From positions 1-62,816 of the forward strand of contig JAFXEU010000102.1 in the NCBI GenBank assembly GCA_017520845.1: DNA of 62,816 bases. Direction: 5' to 3'. Source of the stretch: Kiritimatiellia bacterium (GTDB lineage: Bacteria; Verrucomicrobiota; Kiritimatiellia; RFP12; UBA1067). Each line of letters opens with the position of its first letter. Position 1 is the stretch's first letter. The notes under the pieces are model-generated. The model did not search any database. It worked only from the letters and a program-made list of their open reading frames with translations, and was not told where the DNA came from. The position numbers were made by a program, and so were the translations under genes. Shown here piece by piece: positions 32,553 through 42,924 of this stretch.

Positions 32553-33804
32553 GAATTTTGTAATAAGTAGAGCCTTTTACGCCTTTTTGTAAAAATTCCA
32601 TAAAAGGTGCATTCTTTTTTGTAGAAGAAAAATCGATCGGATAATCTTCACCCAAGGTTTTTGAAGCGTAGTCATACGCGAAAAATTCGAGCGTCCGTCC
32701 CATTGCGCGGCAGCTCATCACGAAATCAGTAATCCGCTTTGACGCTAAATCAGCAACAATATAGCAGACTATCCCCTGCTCTGCGAATTTGTCGCGTGTA
32801 CGGAATACAAAAATCTTCTTAGTATCATCATCGAGAAGTCGCTCAAAATCCCCCTCGTCGCGGCGGATTGTCGTCGCGTTGAACTGATTCGTCTTCCCGG
32901 CCATCTGCGCCAAGCGCGGAATATCGCCTTTCCGCGCCAGCGACGGAGCAACCTCAAGATTCAGGCTCTCCAAGTATTCTCCGACGGTAGTGAATGCGCT
33001 TACGTCAACCTTTGCACGGGACGCGTAATCGGCGGCGCGAAGGCGGTCTTCGTCAGTTTTCCCGATGTCGCTGAAAAAATATTGCCCTAAGCGGCGCAGA
33101 AACTGCGCCGGTCTAAACAGATCCTTCGGAAACGGAGCGACGGTCACTTCAGGCAAATGCGCCTTCATCTGGGCGCGTTCAAAGGGATTGTCATCGACAA
33201 AAACGACGCTGTCTGTCGAAAGGTTGAGTTCCCGGCAGGCTTCGATAAGATTCCCGGCCTTTGGCTCCCAATTGATTCTTCGTACGGCGAAGTCTGCGTC
33301 TTTTATCGGCATATCCGAGCGCATGAAGTTTTCGCTCTGATCGTTCTTCGTCAAAAGCACGAGAACGACGCCCTTTCTGCGCAATTCAAGAACACCCTTT
33401 TGGAATTCTGTGAACGGCTTAAGCGCATCGCGCCCGTCTTCACTTAAAATACCCTTCCAAAGAGTATTGTCGGCATCGAGCGCGAGAATCTTTTTCGGCG
33501 CGGCCAGAAGAGAAAACTCCGCTTCCTCTACGAGCGCGTCGATCGCATCGAGCGAATACGGCATCGACGCCAAAACTCTCATTCTTTCGTCAAAAAAGCT
33601 CGGCACTTCCTTTGAAAGAATGTCATCGTACACCGTCACGTCAAAAACAAGATCCGCCCCGAATTTATTCAGGGGCGAATCCTTGTCTATCAGTTCCTGC
33701 CTCCACGCGGCGAATCCCGCGGGAACGTAAACGTCAAATCCCGCCTTGCGGAAGTAAGGCGCAATCAATTCAAGCGCAACATCTCCCGTAAGAACGATTT
33801 TCAT
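32542..33804 (-). CDS. HAD-IIIC family (FkbH-like) protein
   Basis: The 420-residue protein has the FkbH-like layout: a short N-terminal region (about 1-110) of the SGNH-like type, a HAD phosphatase-like core with LALDADNTLWKG near residue 112 (DxDxT nucleophile box), VVLVLLTKND as motif II and VVFVDDNPFERAQMK as motif IV, then a GNAT-like C-terminal part (about 270-420; GIVCYIVADL). FkbH proteins load glyceryl-type units onto carrier proteins in polyketide pathways; many others act in surface-glycan or unknown pathways. Here it follows icd by 1 nt and no carrier protein is nearby, so the substrate is unknown. Confidence 0.85.
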   Translation of the reverse strand: MKIVLTGDVALELIAPYFRKAGFDVYVPAGFAAWRQELIDKDSPLNKFGADLVFDVTVYDDILSKEVPSFFDERMRVLASMPYSLDAIDALVEEAEFSLLAAPKKILALDADNTLWKGILSEDGRDALKPFTEFQKGVLELRRKGVVLVLLTKNDQSENFMRSDMPIKDADFAVRRINWEPKAGNLIEACRELNLSTDSVVFVDDNPFERAQMKAHLPEVTVAPFPKDLFRPAQFLRRLGQYFFSDIGKTDEDRLRAADYASRAKVDVSAFTTVGEYLESLNLEVAPSLARKGDIPRLAQMAGKTNQFNATTIRRDEGDFERLLDDDTKKIFVFRTRDKFAEQGIVCYIVADLASKRITDFVMSCRAMGRTLEFFAYDYASKTLGEDYPIDFSSTKKNAPFMEFLQKGVKGSTYYKILAF

Positions 33805-33805
33805 A

Positions 33806-35029
33806 TTACATCGCGGCGGCGAGCGCGGCGGCGAACTCGGAGCACTTCACTTCCGTAGCGCCCTCCATCTGGCGGGCGAAATCGTAGGTTACCGTCTTCG
33901 CGGCGATAACCTTGTCCATCGCCTCGACAATCTTGTCGGCAGCCTCGGTCCAGCCCATGTAACGGAGCATCATTTCGCCCGAAAGGATGAGCGAGCCGGG
34001 ATTTACCTTATCGAGATTGGCGTACTTGGGAGCCGTTCCGTGGGTCGCCTCGAAAACGGCGACGCCCGTTGAATAGTTGATGTTGGCGCCGGGCGCGATG
34101 CCGATTCCGCCGACGGTCGCGGCAAGCGCGTCGGAAACGTAGTCGCCGTTCAGGTTGAGCGTCGCGATCACATCGTATTCGGCCGGACGCGTCAGAATCT
34201 GCTGAAGGAACGCATCGCAGATGCAGTCCTTGACGACGATCGTGCGACCCGTCTTTGGATTCTTAAACTCACACCAGGGGCCCTTATCGATAAGCGTCGC
34301 GCCGTATTCGCGCTGTGCAAGCTTGTAACCCCAGTCGCGGAAAGCGCCTTCGGTGAACTTCTGAATATTGCCCTTATGTACGAGCGTCACCGACTTGCGG
34401 TCGTTGTCGATCGCGTACTCGATCGCCGCGCGGACAAGACGCTCAGTACCTTCGAGAGAAACGGGCTTAATGCCGATCGAGGAGGTCTCGGGGAAGCGGA
34501 TTTTCTTTACCCCCATCTCGCCCAGGAGGAACGCCTTGATCTTCTCGACTTCGGGTGTTCCGTTCATCCATTCGATACCGGCGTAGATGTCTTCGGTATT
34601 CTCGCGGAAGATCACCATGTCGGTAAGCTCGGGACGCTTCACGGGGGAGGGAACGCCCTGGAAGTATCTGACGGGCCTTAAACAGACGTAAAGATCGAGC
34701 TCCTGACGCATCGCGACATTGATCGATCGGATGCCGCCGCCGACAGGCGTCGTAAGAGGACCTTTAATCGACACGAGGCAGTCACGGCAGGTGTCGAGAG
34801 TCTCCTTGGGGAGCCACTCTCCCGTTTGGTTGAAAGCCTTCTCGCCTGCGAGGACTTCTTTCCACTCGATCTTGCGTTTGCCGCCGTAGGCCTTTTCGAC
34901 CGCCGCGTTCCAGACGACCATCGCAGCCTTCGTGATATCAGGGCCCGTACCGTCGCCCTCGACAAAAGGAATTACAGGATTTTCGGGGACACAAAGCTTC
35001 CCGTTCCGCATCGTGATTTTTTCGCTCAT
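33806..35029 (-). CDS. icd: NADP-dependent isocitrate dehydrogenase
   Basis: The 407-residue protein matches bacterial NADP-type isocitrate dehydrogenase, converting isocitrate to 2-oxoglutarate in the TCA cycle. Characteristic segments are [13 protein letters not shown] near residue 21, the substrate-binding [27 protein letters not shown] near 96-122 (split here as [11 protein letters not shown] and LRPVRYF), [14 protein letters not shown] near 140-153 and the metal-site DAFLQQ and [13 protein letters not shown]. The length is normal. It lies 10 nt after lepA. Confidence 0.96.
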   Translation of the reverse strand: MSEKITMRNGKLCVPENPVIPFVEGDGTGPDITKAAMVVWNAAVEKAYGGKRKIEWKEVLAGEKAFNQTGEWLPKETLDTCRDCLVSIKGPLTTPVGGGIRSINVAMRQELDLYVCLRPVRYFQGVPSPVKRPELTDMVIFRENTEDIYAGIEWMNGTPEVEKIKAFLLGEMGVKKIRFPETSSIGIKPVSLEGTERLVRAAIEYAIDNDRKSVTLVHKGNIQKFTEGAFRDWGYKLAQREYGATLIDKGPWCEFKNPKTGRTIVVKDCICDAFLQQILTRPAEYDVIATLNLNGDYVSDALAATVGGIGIAPGANINYSTGVAVFEATHGTAPKYANLDKVNPGSLILSGEMMLRYMGWTEAADKIVEAMDKVIAAKTVTYDFARQMEGATEVKCSEFAAALAAAM

Positions 35030-35039
35030 ATCAACCTTT

Positions 35040-36851
35040 TTATTTTTCTTTTATGGTGCCTTTAAGTACCGCGATGAACGCCGACTGAGGAACATTGACG
35101 TGGCCGAACTCCTTCATACGGGCTTTACCGCGCTTCTGCTTCTCAAGAACCTTCATCTTTCGCGTAACGTCGCCGCCGTAGAGTTTCGCGAGAACGTCCT
35201 TACGGAACGGACGGATATCCTCGCGGGCGATGATCTCGCGCCCGATCGCCGCCTGAACCGGAATCTTAAACTGGTGGGGCGGAATCGAATCGGCGAGCGC
35301 CTTGCACATCTGAATGCCGCGCGTTCTCGCCTTGTCGCGGTGGACCATCGTCGCGAACGCGTCGACGGTCTCGCCGTTGAGAAGGATATCCATCTTGACG
35401 ATGTCGGAAACCTGGTAACCGGCAGGCTCGTAGTCCATCGACGCATAGCCGTGGGAGACGGACTTGAGCGTATCGTGGAAGTCGATGAGAATCTCGTTCA
35501 AGGGGAGCATGCAATGGAGCATCACGCGCTTGGCGTCGATCGTCTCCGTACCCTCGACGAGGCCGCGGCGGTCCATGACGATTCGCATAACGTCTCCGAT
35601 CGACCCGGACGGCGTAATGATACGCGCCTTGAGCGTCGGCTCGGCGATCGATTCGAGAGCCGACGGATCGGGCATCTGAAGAGGATTGTCGAGATCGCGC
35701 TCCTCGCCGTTTTTCATCTTAAGTTTGTAGACTACGCCCGGAGAAGTCGAGATAATGTCGAGATTAAACTCGCGTCTTAAACGCTCCTGAACGATCTCCA
35801 TGTGAAGAAGCCCCAAAAATCCGCAGCGGAAACCGAAGCCGAGCGCGAGCGAGCTTTCATGGTGGAAAGTGAAGGCGGAGTCGTTTAGGTGAAGTTTCTC
35901 CAGACCCTGGGCCACTTTCTGAAACTCGTCCGTGGACATCGGGTAGATGCCGCAGAACACCGTCGGGTGTATGTCGTGAAACCCTTCAAGCGGCTCGTTC
36001 GAACCGAGCTTCGTGGTCGTCACGGTATCGCCGATTTTAATTTCGCTCGGATCCTTAACCGTACCGACGATATAGCCGACCTGACCGGCCTCGAGACGAT
36101 CAACGGGCTTTTTGTTCGGCGAGAAAATACCGACTTCGTGGACGGTCGTCTGAACGCGGCTGCCGATGAAGGTTACGCCCTGACCGGACTTCAGCGAACC
36201 GTCCACGACCCGAACATACGTAATGACGCCGCGGAATTCATCAAACACCGAATCGAAGACGAGCGCTCTTAAAGGCGCGTCGACGCCTTTCGTTTCAGGC
36301 GGCGGAATCCGCTTTACGATCGCCTCTAAGACATCAGGACACCCGACGCCCGTCTTGGCGGAAACGAGAAGCGGCTCGTCCATCGGGATGGCGAGAAGAT
36401 CCTCAATCTCGCGGCTCACCTCTTTAACGTCGGCGCCGGGAAGATCGACCTTGTTGAGAACGGGCACGATTTCGAGTTTGGCGTCCTGGGCGAAGTAGGT
36501 GTTGGCGACCGTCTGGGCCTCGACGCCCTGAGCCGCGTCGACAACCAAAAGCGCTCCCTCGCACGCGCCCATCGAGCGCGAAACCTCGTATGCGAAGTCG
36601 ACGTGACCGGGAGTATCGAGGAGATTGAAGAGATAGGTCCTGCCGTCCTTGGCCTCGTACTGCATCGTAACGGGGTGGGACTTGATCGTAATGCCGCGCT
36701 CGCGCTCAAGGTCCATCGCATCGAGAGTCTGCTCCTTGAGCTCACGCTGGCTCACGGCGTGCGTGAGCTCGAGAATGCGGTCCGAAAGCGTCGTCTTACC
36801 GTGGTCGACGTGCGCGATAATGCAGAAATTGCGTATGTTTTCGAGTTTCAC
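35040..36851 (-). CDS. lepA: Translation elongation factor 4
   Basis: LepA/EF4 is a ribosome-bound GTPase that back-translocates stalled ribosomes. The 603-residue protein has G1 AHVDHGKT at residues 13-20, G3 DTPGHVDF, G4 NKVD and the LepA-specific C-terminal domain ([25 protein letters not shown]). The start codon is GTG at 36851, only 3 nt after potD; a clear Shine-Dalgarno is not present, so coupling is likely. In this genome lepA is embedded in the polyamine-transporter operon. Confidence 0.97.
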   Translation of the reverse strand: MKLENIRNFCIIAHVDHGKTTLSDRILELTHAVSQRELKEQTLDAMDLERERGITIKSHPVTMQYEAKDGRTYLFNLLDTPGHVDFAYEVSRSMGACEGALLVVDAAQGVEAQTVANTYFAQDAKLEIVPVLNKVDLPGADVKEVSREIEDLLAIPMDEPLLVSAKTGVGCPDVLEAIVKRIPPPETKGVDAPLRALVFDSVFDEFRGVITYVRVVDGSLKSGQGVTFIGSRVQTTVHEVGIFSPNKKPVDRLEAGQVGYIVGTVKDPSEIKIGDTVTTTKLGSNEPLEGFHDIHPTVFCGIYPMSTDEFQKVAQGLEKLHLNDSAFTFHHESSLALGFGFRCGFLGLLHMEIVQERLRREFNLDIISTSPGVVYKLKMKNGEERDLDNPLQMPDPSALESIAEPTLKARIITPSGSIGDVMRIVMDRRGLVEGTETIDAKRVMLHCMLPLNEILIDFHDTLKSVSHGYASMDYEPAGYQVSDIVKMDILLNGETVDAFATMVHRDKARTRGIQMCKALADSIPPHQFKIPVQAAIGREIIAREDIRPFRKDVLAKLYGGDVTRKMKVLEKQKRGKARMKEFGHVNVPQSAFIAVLKGTIKEK

Positions 36852-36854
36852 TTT

Positions 36855-37997
36855 TTACTTCGTAGCTTTAATGCGGTCCCAGGCGTCATCATAGAGTTTC
36901 TTAACCGCGGGATCATCGTCAATGGGCATCAAGCGTTGACCTTTTTTGATCAACTCATCGGAAAGAACGATCTTTTTGCGATATTCGGGATCAAGAGCCT
37001 CAATGCCGGGCTTTACGGGCATCGGGCCCATGATGTATTCCATGTTCGTTTTGGCGGCCTTGCCGTCATACATGAAATTGATGAACGCATAGGCGAGATC
37101 CGGGTTTTGAGCCTTTGAGGAAATCACCATTTCGTCAAAGGCGATCGTGTAACCTTCTTTCGGGAGCGCAAAACCGATATCGTCGCGAGCCTCTTCGGGC
37201 GTTTCTCCGACTATGACCTGAGCGGCGTCGGTGGAATATCCGTGACCGACCCAGGTTGCAGAGGACGCGACTTCCGTCTTGTAGCTCTCGGCGTCGAATT
37301 TGCGGGCGTTAGCCTTCCATTTCAAAACCTGTTCGACGGCGGCGTCGATTTCTGCGGGATTCCTCGAGTTTATTCCGTAGCCGAGCGACATAAGGCCCGC
37401 GCCGATAACTTCGCGCATATCGTCAAGAAGAGTGATCTTTCCGCGCATTGCGGCACTTTCCAGCGCATTCCAGGAATTTATATCGACACCGGCCGGTATT
37501 TTGTTCTTGATGTACATAAACCCCGTATAGGTAACGGCGTAAGGAACGTTATATTCGAAATTCGGATCGATAATCTGCGAAGTGAACGACTTATCGAAGT
37601 TTTTACGGACATAGGGGATTTTGGAATGATCCAGTTTGACGATAAGGCCCTCGTTGGCCATGGTCTTGATGAGATACGAACTGGGCATGATTATATCGTA
37701 GCCCGATCCCCCCGCCTTCAACTTGGCGTACATCGCCTCGTTTGAATCGAACGTATCGATCTTAACCTTGCAGTTGAGCGCCTTTTCAAACTCTTCAATG
37801 ACGCCGGGGTCGATATAATCGCTCCATGTGTAGATATGAAGAACTCCGCCCTCGCCCTTGTAACCGCTCGCCTCGGCAGCCTGCTTCACCTCGGAGGACA
37901 GGTCCACCCTTTCCTCTTCACTTTTACCGCAGCCTGCGAACAGAGAAACGGCCATCGCTGAAGCGACGACAACCTTGGCAGTATCAACGAACTTCAT
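36855..37997 (-). CDS. potD: Spermidine/putrescine ABC transporter substrate-binding lipoprotein
   Basis: The 380-residue protein has a lipoprotein signal with lipobox LFAGC (Cys about residue 23). The mature part is a type II periplasmic binding protein: LHIYTWSDYIDPGVIEEFEK, here the YTWSDYI motif common to PotD, and IIMPSSYLIKTMANEGLI, typical of polyamine binders. It catches spermidine or putrescine and hands it to PotBC. The ATG follows the potC stop at once, with AAAGGT upstream. The order potA-potB-potC-potD is the canonical one. Confidence 0.95.
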   Translation of the reverse strand: MKFVDTAKVVVASAMAVSLFAGCGKSEEERVDLSSEVKQAAEASGYKGEGGVLHIYTWSDYIDPGVIEEFEKALNCKVKIDTFDSNEAMYAKLKAGGSGYDIIMPSSYLIKTMANEGLIVKLDHSKIPYVRKNFDKSFTSQIIDPNFEYNVPYAVTYTGFMYIKNKIPAGVDINSWNALESAAMRGKITLLDDMREVIGAGLMSLGYGINSRNPAEIDAAVEQVLKWKANARKFDAESYKTEVASSATWVGHGYSTDAAQVIVGETPEEARDDIGFALPKEGYTIAFDEMVISSKAQNPDLAYAFINFMYDGKAAKTNMEYIMGPMPVKPGIEALDPEYRKKIVLSDELIKKGQRLMPIDDDPAVKKLYDDAWDRIKATK

Positions 37998-38825
37998 TTA
38001 TATTTTACCTTTCGTTTTTGTACGACCCCCGCGAGCTATGAGTTTCGACAGCCCCATCAGCACGCAGGTAAACAGCAGCATGAGAGTAGAAAGCGCAAAA
38101 ACCGCCGGCAGATTTTTGGAATGCTTGGTCATTGAGCTTACATACGTCGGGAAGGTGTTCGTTCCCGCTCCGTTGACGAATGTCGTAATAACAATGTCGT
38201 CGATGGAAAGAGTAAACGCCAAAAGCCCGCCGGCGACTATGCCCGGCATCAGAACGGGAAGCTGAACATGAAAGAAAGTATACCACGGACCCGCCCCCAG
38301 ATCGTACGACGCCTCGACTATTCTGTCGTCGAAATCCTGCAGACGCGCAAGAATCGTCATCACGACATACGACACGCAGAACGTGATATGGGCGATCAGA
38401 ATCGTCCAGAAGCCGCAATCGACGCAGCAAGCGACAAACAGCATCAGAAGCGAAATGCCTATCAGAATGTCGGGCATTATCAAAGGCGTGTAGACGAGGG
38501 CGTGATGCAGGGACTGAAGCTTACCCTTCCACCTGTGAAGCGCGAGCGCGGCCGTCGTTCCGAGCACGCAGGAAACGACCGTCGCCAGCCCCGCTATCGT
38601 AAGAGAAAGCCAAAAGCTCTCGATAAGCGCCTCGACTCTGCGATCCCCGGAGAAAATCATCGAATACCACTTTCCGGTAAATCCGATGAACTCTCCGTTG
38701 GATTTGTAGAAACTCATCGTCGTTCCGTTCGGCACAAAACCGTAAAAAACGACAAGAATGATCGGCACGTAGAGAAACGCCAGAACGAGAGCCAGAACTA
38801 TCGTCGAGAAATACGACCGCTTCAT
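37998..38825 (-). CDS. potC: Polyamine ABC transporter permease PotC
   Basis: The 275-residue membrane protein has about six transmembrane segments and the EAA cytoplasmic loop (EASYDLGAGPWYTFFHVQLP near residues 170-189) that docks on PotA. ALHRW and LTIAGLATVVSCVLG earlier are typical of PotC. It overlaps potB by 4 nt (ATGA) and abuts potD. Confidence 0.94.
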   Translation of the reverse strand: MKRSYFSTIVLALVLAFLYVPIILVVFYGFVPNGTTMSFYKSNGEFIGFTGKWYSMIFSGDRRVEALIESFWLSLTIAGLATVVSCVLGTTAALALHRWKGKLQSLHHALVYTPLIMPDILIGISLLMLFVACCVDCGFWTILIAHITFCVSYVVMTILARLQDFDDRIVEASYDLGAGPWYTFFHVQLPVLMPGIVAGGLLAFTLSIDDIVITTFVNGAGTNTFPTYVSSMTKHSKNLPAVFALSTLMLLFTCVLMGLSKLIARGGRTKTKGKI

Positions 38826-39810
38826 TCATCACCTCCCGTCATCAGGTGGGCGGTTCTGTCGTCGAGTCTCTTTCTGTCACGCATCTCCTGACGCTTTTTC
38901 CACCATACCGCACATCCGAGCGGCACAAGAACGGAAATGGCCATCAGCGTGGCAAGAGCCGACGCGTGGGGAATGTTGCGGTTCTGCATCGCGCGCATGA
39001 AAATCTTATTGCCGATAAGAACGCAGTCTGTTCCTCCGAGCATCTGAGGAATCACGTACGACCCGATGGTGGGGATGAACACCATAAGAACCGCCGAAAT
39101 GATTCCCTGGCGGATGCCGGGGATGAATATCTTTCTGAACGCGTAAAAATTCTTCGCCCCGAGATCGCGGGCGGCCTCAAGAAGAGAGAAATCGAACTTC
39201 TCGGCAGCCGTATACATAGGCATGATCGCAAATGGAAGAAACGTGTACACCGACACAAGAACCACGGCGGATTCGGAATCCAGAATCGTCGAAAGCATGG
39301 GATCCACACGATCCGCGGAGGCGAAGCCTATCCAAATGAAAAATTTCTGAAGAAATCCGGGAAGCCAATCGAAAATCCATTCGGAAACCTTCAGATAGGT
39401 GAGATAGCACGCCTGCAGCCAGCCCTCGGGATGAAGAAGGGTTTTCCACGCGAACACCCTCACGACGAAACTCGTCAGAACGGCATCATTATCGCGCCCG
39501 CGACAATCGCGCGCCAGCGCTTCGGAAGACGCGCGATCGCGTACGCGCACGGAAGAGAAAGAAGGATGCACCAGAACGTAACCTCGAAAGATATCCGGAT
39601 CGTCTTCCATACGATGGCCGGATAGTCCGGATCGACGAGCTCGCGCCAGGTCGAAAGACTCCTCTCGCCTACGCCGCCGTTGGGGGTATGCGCATGAAAA
39701 GTGAACGCGAGAACGATCAGCGCCGGAACGGCGAAGAACAGCAGGAGCCACACGAACGACGGCAGAGTCGTAAGCCATTCGGCCTTCTTCGATTTCAAAG
39801 GGGCGCTCAT
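38822..39810 (-). pseudogene. potB: Polyamine permease potB, interrupted by a single-base frameshift
   Basis: The N-terminal part (from the ATG at 39810, which overlaps the potA stop as ATGA) reads through the first two transmembrane segments and ends at ...AGAIMMPF, with a TGA stop at 39475-39477. The remainder continues in the -1 frame from 39478: LTSFVVRVFAWKTLL... through the EAA loop (EAARDLGAKNFYAFRKIF) to 38822. Joined, the two give a normal ~329-residue PotB, and the join falls exactly in the conserved PF(W)TSF-VR-AW motif. One base missing near 39478 explains it. All neighbours are intact, so it may be a sequencing error, a recent mutation or recoding. Confidence 0.88.
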
Positions 39811-40910
39811 TTCACTTCCACCATGTAGCCGTCGTCGGGATGCCACCAGACGAAAACATCATCGTTCCAGGTAATCGTCTCCTGGTCCAGAAGGAACCGG
39901 GAGTGGGGCTTTAAAGCTGCAATGCGCAGATCTCCGGCCTTGATCCAGTACTTGGTATAAACGCCCTGATAGACGATATCCTGGACTTTCGCGGGGAAAA
40001 CGTTGATGCCGGCGCCCTTCTCGGGCGGAGGGGGCTCGAGCGTGACACGGATCTTCTCAGGGCGCACCGAAAGGTCGACGCGCTGTTCAACGGCGAGATT
40101 TCTGTCGTTATAAGCCTTGATTACAGGAAACCCATCCGTCTGAATCATACAGTAATCGCCGTCGATCGAGGTTATCTCACCGGAGAAAAAGTTGGTGTCG
40201 CCGATGAACGACGCCACAAAGCGGGAAGCCGGAGCCTCGTAGATTTTGGCGGGGCCGTCAAGCTGTTCGACTTTACCGCGGTTGATTACGGCGATACGGT
40301 CGGAAAGGCTCATCGCCTCGCCCTGATCGTGGGTCACGTACATGAACGTGATGCCGACCTGATCATGAATCGTATCGAGTTCGATAAGCATGTGCTGGCG
40401 GAGCTTAAGATCGAGAGCCGCCAGAGGCTCGTCAAGAAGCAGAACCTGGGGTCTGTCAACGAGCGCACGGGCAATGGCGACACGCTGCTTCTGACCGCCT
40501 GAAAGCTGGTTGGGATATTTCCAGGCGTGCTCCGACATCTGAATCATTTCAAGAATCTCATCGACCTTCTCTTCGATCTCCTCTTTCGGGCGCTTGGCAA
40601 GTTTAAGCGAAAAAGCGATATTGTCCCAGATCGTCATCGTCGGAAAGAGCGCATAGTTCTGGAAAACCGTATGAACGCGCCTCTGGTTCGGCGGAAGATC
40701 GGTAATGTCCTTGCCTTCAAGATAAATGCGCCCTGAATCAGGTTTTTCGAATCCTCCAAGCATACGCAAAAGCGTAGTCTTTCCGCATCCGCTCGGTCCG
40801 AGCAGAGAGAAGAACTCACCCTTTTTTATAGTGAGCGAGACATCATCAACAGCGGTCATCGCGCCGAAGCGTTTCGTCACGTGATCGAAGACGAGAAAGT
40901 CATCATTCAA
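39807..40910 (-). CDS. potA: Polyamine ABC transporter ATP-binding protein
   Basis: The 367-residue ATPase has Walker A GPSGCGKT at 38-45, signature LSGGQKQRVAIARAL near 137-151 and Walker B LLLDEPLAALD; a TOBE domain forms the C-terminal third. The start codon is TTG at 40908-40910, selected because a strong AAAGGAGGT site is 9 nt upstream and no ATG is close. It heads the potABCD-lepA-icd-HAD run, with its own promoter. Confidence 0.95.
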   Translation of the reverse strand: MNDDFLVFDHVTKRFGAMTAVDDVSLTIKKGEFFSLLGPSGCGKTTLLRMLGGFEKPDSGRIYLEGKDITDLPPNQRRVHTVFQNYALFPTMTIWDNIAFSLKLAKRPKEEIEEKVDEILEMIQMSEHAWKYPNQLSGGQKQRVAIARALVDRPQVLLLDEPLAALDLKLRQHMLIELDTIHDQVGITFMYVTHDQGEAMSLSDRIAVINRGKVEQLDGPAKIYEAPASRFVASFIGDTNFFSGEITSIDGDYCMIQTDGFPVIKAYNDRNLAVEQRVDLSVRPEKIRVTLEPPPPEKGAGINVFPAKVQDIVYQGVYTKYWIKAGDLRIAALKPHSRFLLDQETITWNDDVFVWWHPDDGYMVEVK

Positions 40911-40942
40911 TTCTTGGCACCTCCTTTAGAAAATATAGGTGA

Positions 40943-40971
40943 ATAATACCTAATTTTTGCTTTATATGCAA
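40943..40971 (-). promoter_or_regulatory. Promoter of the potA operon
   Basis: The -35 TTGCAT (40966-40971), a 17-nt spacer and the -10 TATTAT (40943-40948) form a good sigma70-type promoter without TG extension. The leader is about 25-30 nt and includes AAAGGAGGT. Confidence 0.72.
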
Positions 40972-40996
40972 GCAGGAATTTAACGATCGACTTCTC

Positions 40997-42715
40997 TTAA
41001 ATAACGGCAAGGATGGCGAGTAATATCCCGCATAAACTTTCACCGGCTATAAGACCGGCCGAAATAAGGGTAAGGCGCGAAGAAAGTACAGATCTGCGGC
41101 GATCGACAATAAATCTCAAGAGGCCGCCGACAAAAATAGTCGCGTTCAGGTTTATCGGCAGATATATCCCTAAAGCGCAGGGCATCACCGGCAAACGGCA
41201 AAGCGAGATAACTATCGCTATCCCGACGCCGATGAACAATAACCCCCACGGCAAAGTCCCGCCCATTATACCCTCGGTAACCGATTTCATAAGCATCGCC
41301 TGGGGAGCGGAAATCTCCTCACTGCCGAAACCCCACGCCTTATGCAACAGAAGCAGAACGCCGGCAACCGTAAATGCAGCGACGCTGACACCTATGAATT
41401 CACAAACCTGCTGCTTCCAGGGCGTAGCGCCAATAAGCCAGCCCGTCTTCAGATCCTGGGACATATCGCCGGCCAATGCGGCGATTATGCATACCATGCT
41501 GCCTATCGCTATCGCCGAAACCATTCCGGCGGCCCCTACGACGCCGCAGGTTTTAAGGGCGAAAGCCGAAACGACGAGCGTCGCTATCGTCATACCCGAG
41601 ACGGGATTGTTGGAACAACCTACCAAACCTACCATGCGCGCCGAAACAATCGCGAAGAAAAAACCGAAAAGCGCTATCAACAGCGCGCCGCCAACGCCTA
41701 CAGGGACCTGAGGAACCAATGCTATAAGAACAACAATCGTTATTATCCCTATGACAACTCGTTTAACCGGTATATCTCCTGTATTATCGCCTGAACACGA
41801 GGAGGAAATGGTTTTTGAAAAAGCTTTAAAAAACGTCGGTAATGTCTTAATAAGCGAAATCAAGCCTCCTGTCGCAATCGCGCCGGCTCCGACATACCTG
41901 ACATAATCTTTCCAAACCGCTATTGCGCCTCCTTCAAGATAAGCTTTAGTCGCAGGCTCGTAGAAAAATGAAAAAAGCGGAATAAGTATAAGCCATCCTA
42001 AAAATGATCCCGCAAAAACAAGAGTCGAAACTTTCGTTCCAACAATATATCCAACACCTAAAAGCGCCGATGAAAGTTCAAGCCCTACTTCTCCGCGCAG
42101 TCGCCTTATGGGAAACGATATTGCCGCAGGAATCCATTTGAAGAAATCGATAATGAACTTTACAAGAGCGGCCAACCCAAGCCCTACAAAGACGTCTCGC
42201 GCTTGACCGGATCCCTTTTCTCCCGCGCGCAGAACCGCGGCGCATGCACGCGCTTCAGGGAAAGGCAAAGTCTTATCTTCATCTACAATAAGCGGCTTTC
42301 TCACGGGAATCATCAATAGAACTCCTAAAACGCCGCCTAGAAGCGCTATTACAGTAAGCTGAAAAAAACCAGGCGGAGTGCACACGCCTTCTTCCGCCCA
42401 CAGATAAAGCGCAGGCATCGTAAAAATAGCGCCGGCTACGAGAGATTCACCCGCCGAACCGATAGTTTGAACAATATTATTCTCCAGAATCGAATCTCTA
42501 CCCAAAACGATTCTAAGAACGCCCATCGAAATCACCGCCGCCGGAATCGACGCGGAAACCGTAAGGCCGACTCTAAGCCCCAAATAAGCGTTCGCCGCAC
42601 CGAACACAACTGAAATTATAATACCGAGCAACACAGCTGTAAACGTAATTTCTTTCTTCTTCATTTCAGCGAACTCCAGTTTCGTCTTAACATGCTTTTG
42701 CGGATCGATAGACAT
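40997..42715 (-). CDS. OPT family oligopeptide transporter
   Basis: The 572-residue protein is a multi-span membrane protein (about 14-16 hydrophobic segments) of the OPT superfamily, which couples uptake of peptides or metal-chelates to protons. The opening EITFTAVLLGIIISVVFGAANAYLGLRVG contains the family motif (NAYLGLRVGLTVS near residues 43-55), and SIPAAVISMGVLR and NNIVQTIGSAGES follow in the expected order. NNPVSGMTIATL near residue 366 is another conserved block. The length is close to bacterial OPT members. It is transcribed away from potA's start region; the start ATG lies within a small TTAGGA/TCCTAA hairpin. Confidence 0.9.
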   Translation of the reverse strand: MSIDPQKHVKTKLEFAEMKKKEITFTAVLLGIIISVVFGAANAYLGLRVGLTVSASIPAAVISMGVLRIVLGRDSILENNIVQTIGSAGESLVAGAIFTMPALYLWAEEGVCTPPGFFQLTVIALLGGVLGVLLMIPVRKPLIVDEDKTLPFPEARACAAVLRAGEKGSGQARDVFVGLGLAALVKFIIDFFKWIPAAISFPIRRLRGEVGLELSSALLGVGYIVGTKVSTLVFAGSFLGWLILIPLFSFFYEPATKAYLEGGAIAVWKDYVRYVGAGAIATGGLISLIKTLPTFFKAFSKTISSSCSGDNTGDIPVKRVVIGIITIVVLIALVPQVPVGVGGALLIALFGFFFAIVSARMVGLVGCSNNPVSGMTIATLVVSAFALKTCGVVGAAGMVSAIAIGSMVCIIAALAGDMSQDLKTGWLIGATPWKQQVCEFIGVSVAAFTVAGVLLLLHKAWGFGSEEISAPQAMLMKSVTEGIMGGTLPWGLLFIGVGIAIVISLCRLPVMPCALGIYLPINLNATIFVGGLLRFIVDRRRSVLSSRLTLISAGLIAGESLCGILLAILAVI

Positions 42716-42743
42716 TAGGAAAAGTCCTAATTCAAAAACAAAA

Positions 42744-42770
42744 AAATCCGCGTTTTACGGCGGATTCTTT
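42744..42770 (-). terminator. Terminator after tRNA-Asn
   Basis: On the minus strand AATCCGC and GCGGATT arms enclose a short loop and are followed by seven T. It lies about 10 nt beyond the tRNA 3' end and ahead of the OPT gene. Confidence 0.8.
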
Positions 42771-42780
42771 CGGTTCTGAA

Positions 42781-42855
42781 TGGCTCGGGTGACTGGATTC
42801 GAACCAGTGACCAATTGATTAACAGTCAACTGCGCTACCGCTGCGCCACACCCGA
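42781..42855 (-). tRNA. tRNA-Asn (anticodon GTT)
   Basis: On the minus strand the 75-nt sequence begins TCGGGTG, has a D-arm (GCGCAGCGGTAGCGC), an anticodon arm with TGTTAAT giving anticodon GTT, a TTCGAAT T-loop with CTGG/CCAG stem, and ends CACCCGA-G-CCA. The 7-bp acceptor stem pairs perfectly and the CCA end is encoded. It lies between rpoC and the OPT gene as a separate unit. Confidence 0.97.
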
Positions 42856-42872
42856 ACGTGTTGTTGGCGTAA

Positions 42873-42902
42873 AGTATATCATATTCGGACTTCACATTGC
42901 AA
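42873..42902 (-). promoter_or_regulatory. Promoter of tRNA-Asn
   Basis: The -35 TTGCAA (42897-42902), an 18-nt spacer and the -10 TATACT (42873-42878, with TG ahead) lie just upstream of the tRNA, starting about 10 nt before its 5' end. Confidence 0.7.
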
Positions 42903-42924
42903 GGGGGAAAATAAAAAAATCCAA

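Noticed and set aside
39470..39490. Programmed -1 frameshifting of potB
   Set aside because: The sequence CCG TTC TGA is not a slippery heptamer and no downstream pseudoknot is obvious, so a one-base loss is simpler; kept as a frameshift rather than recoding.
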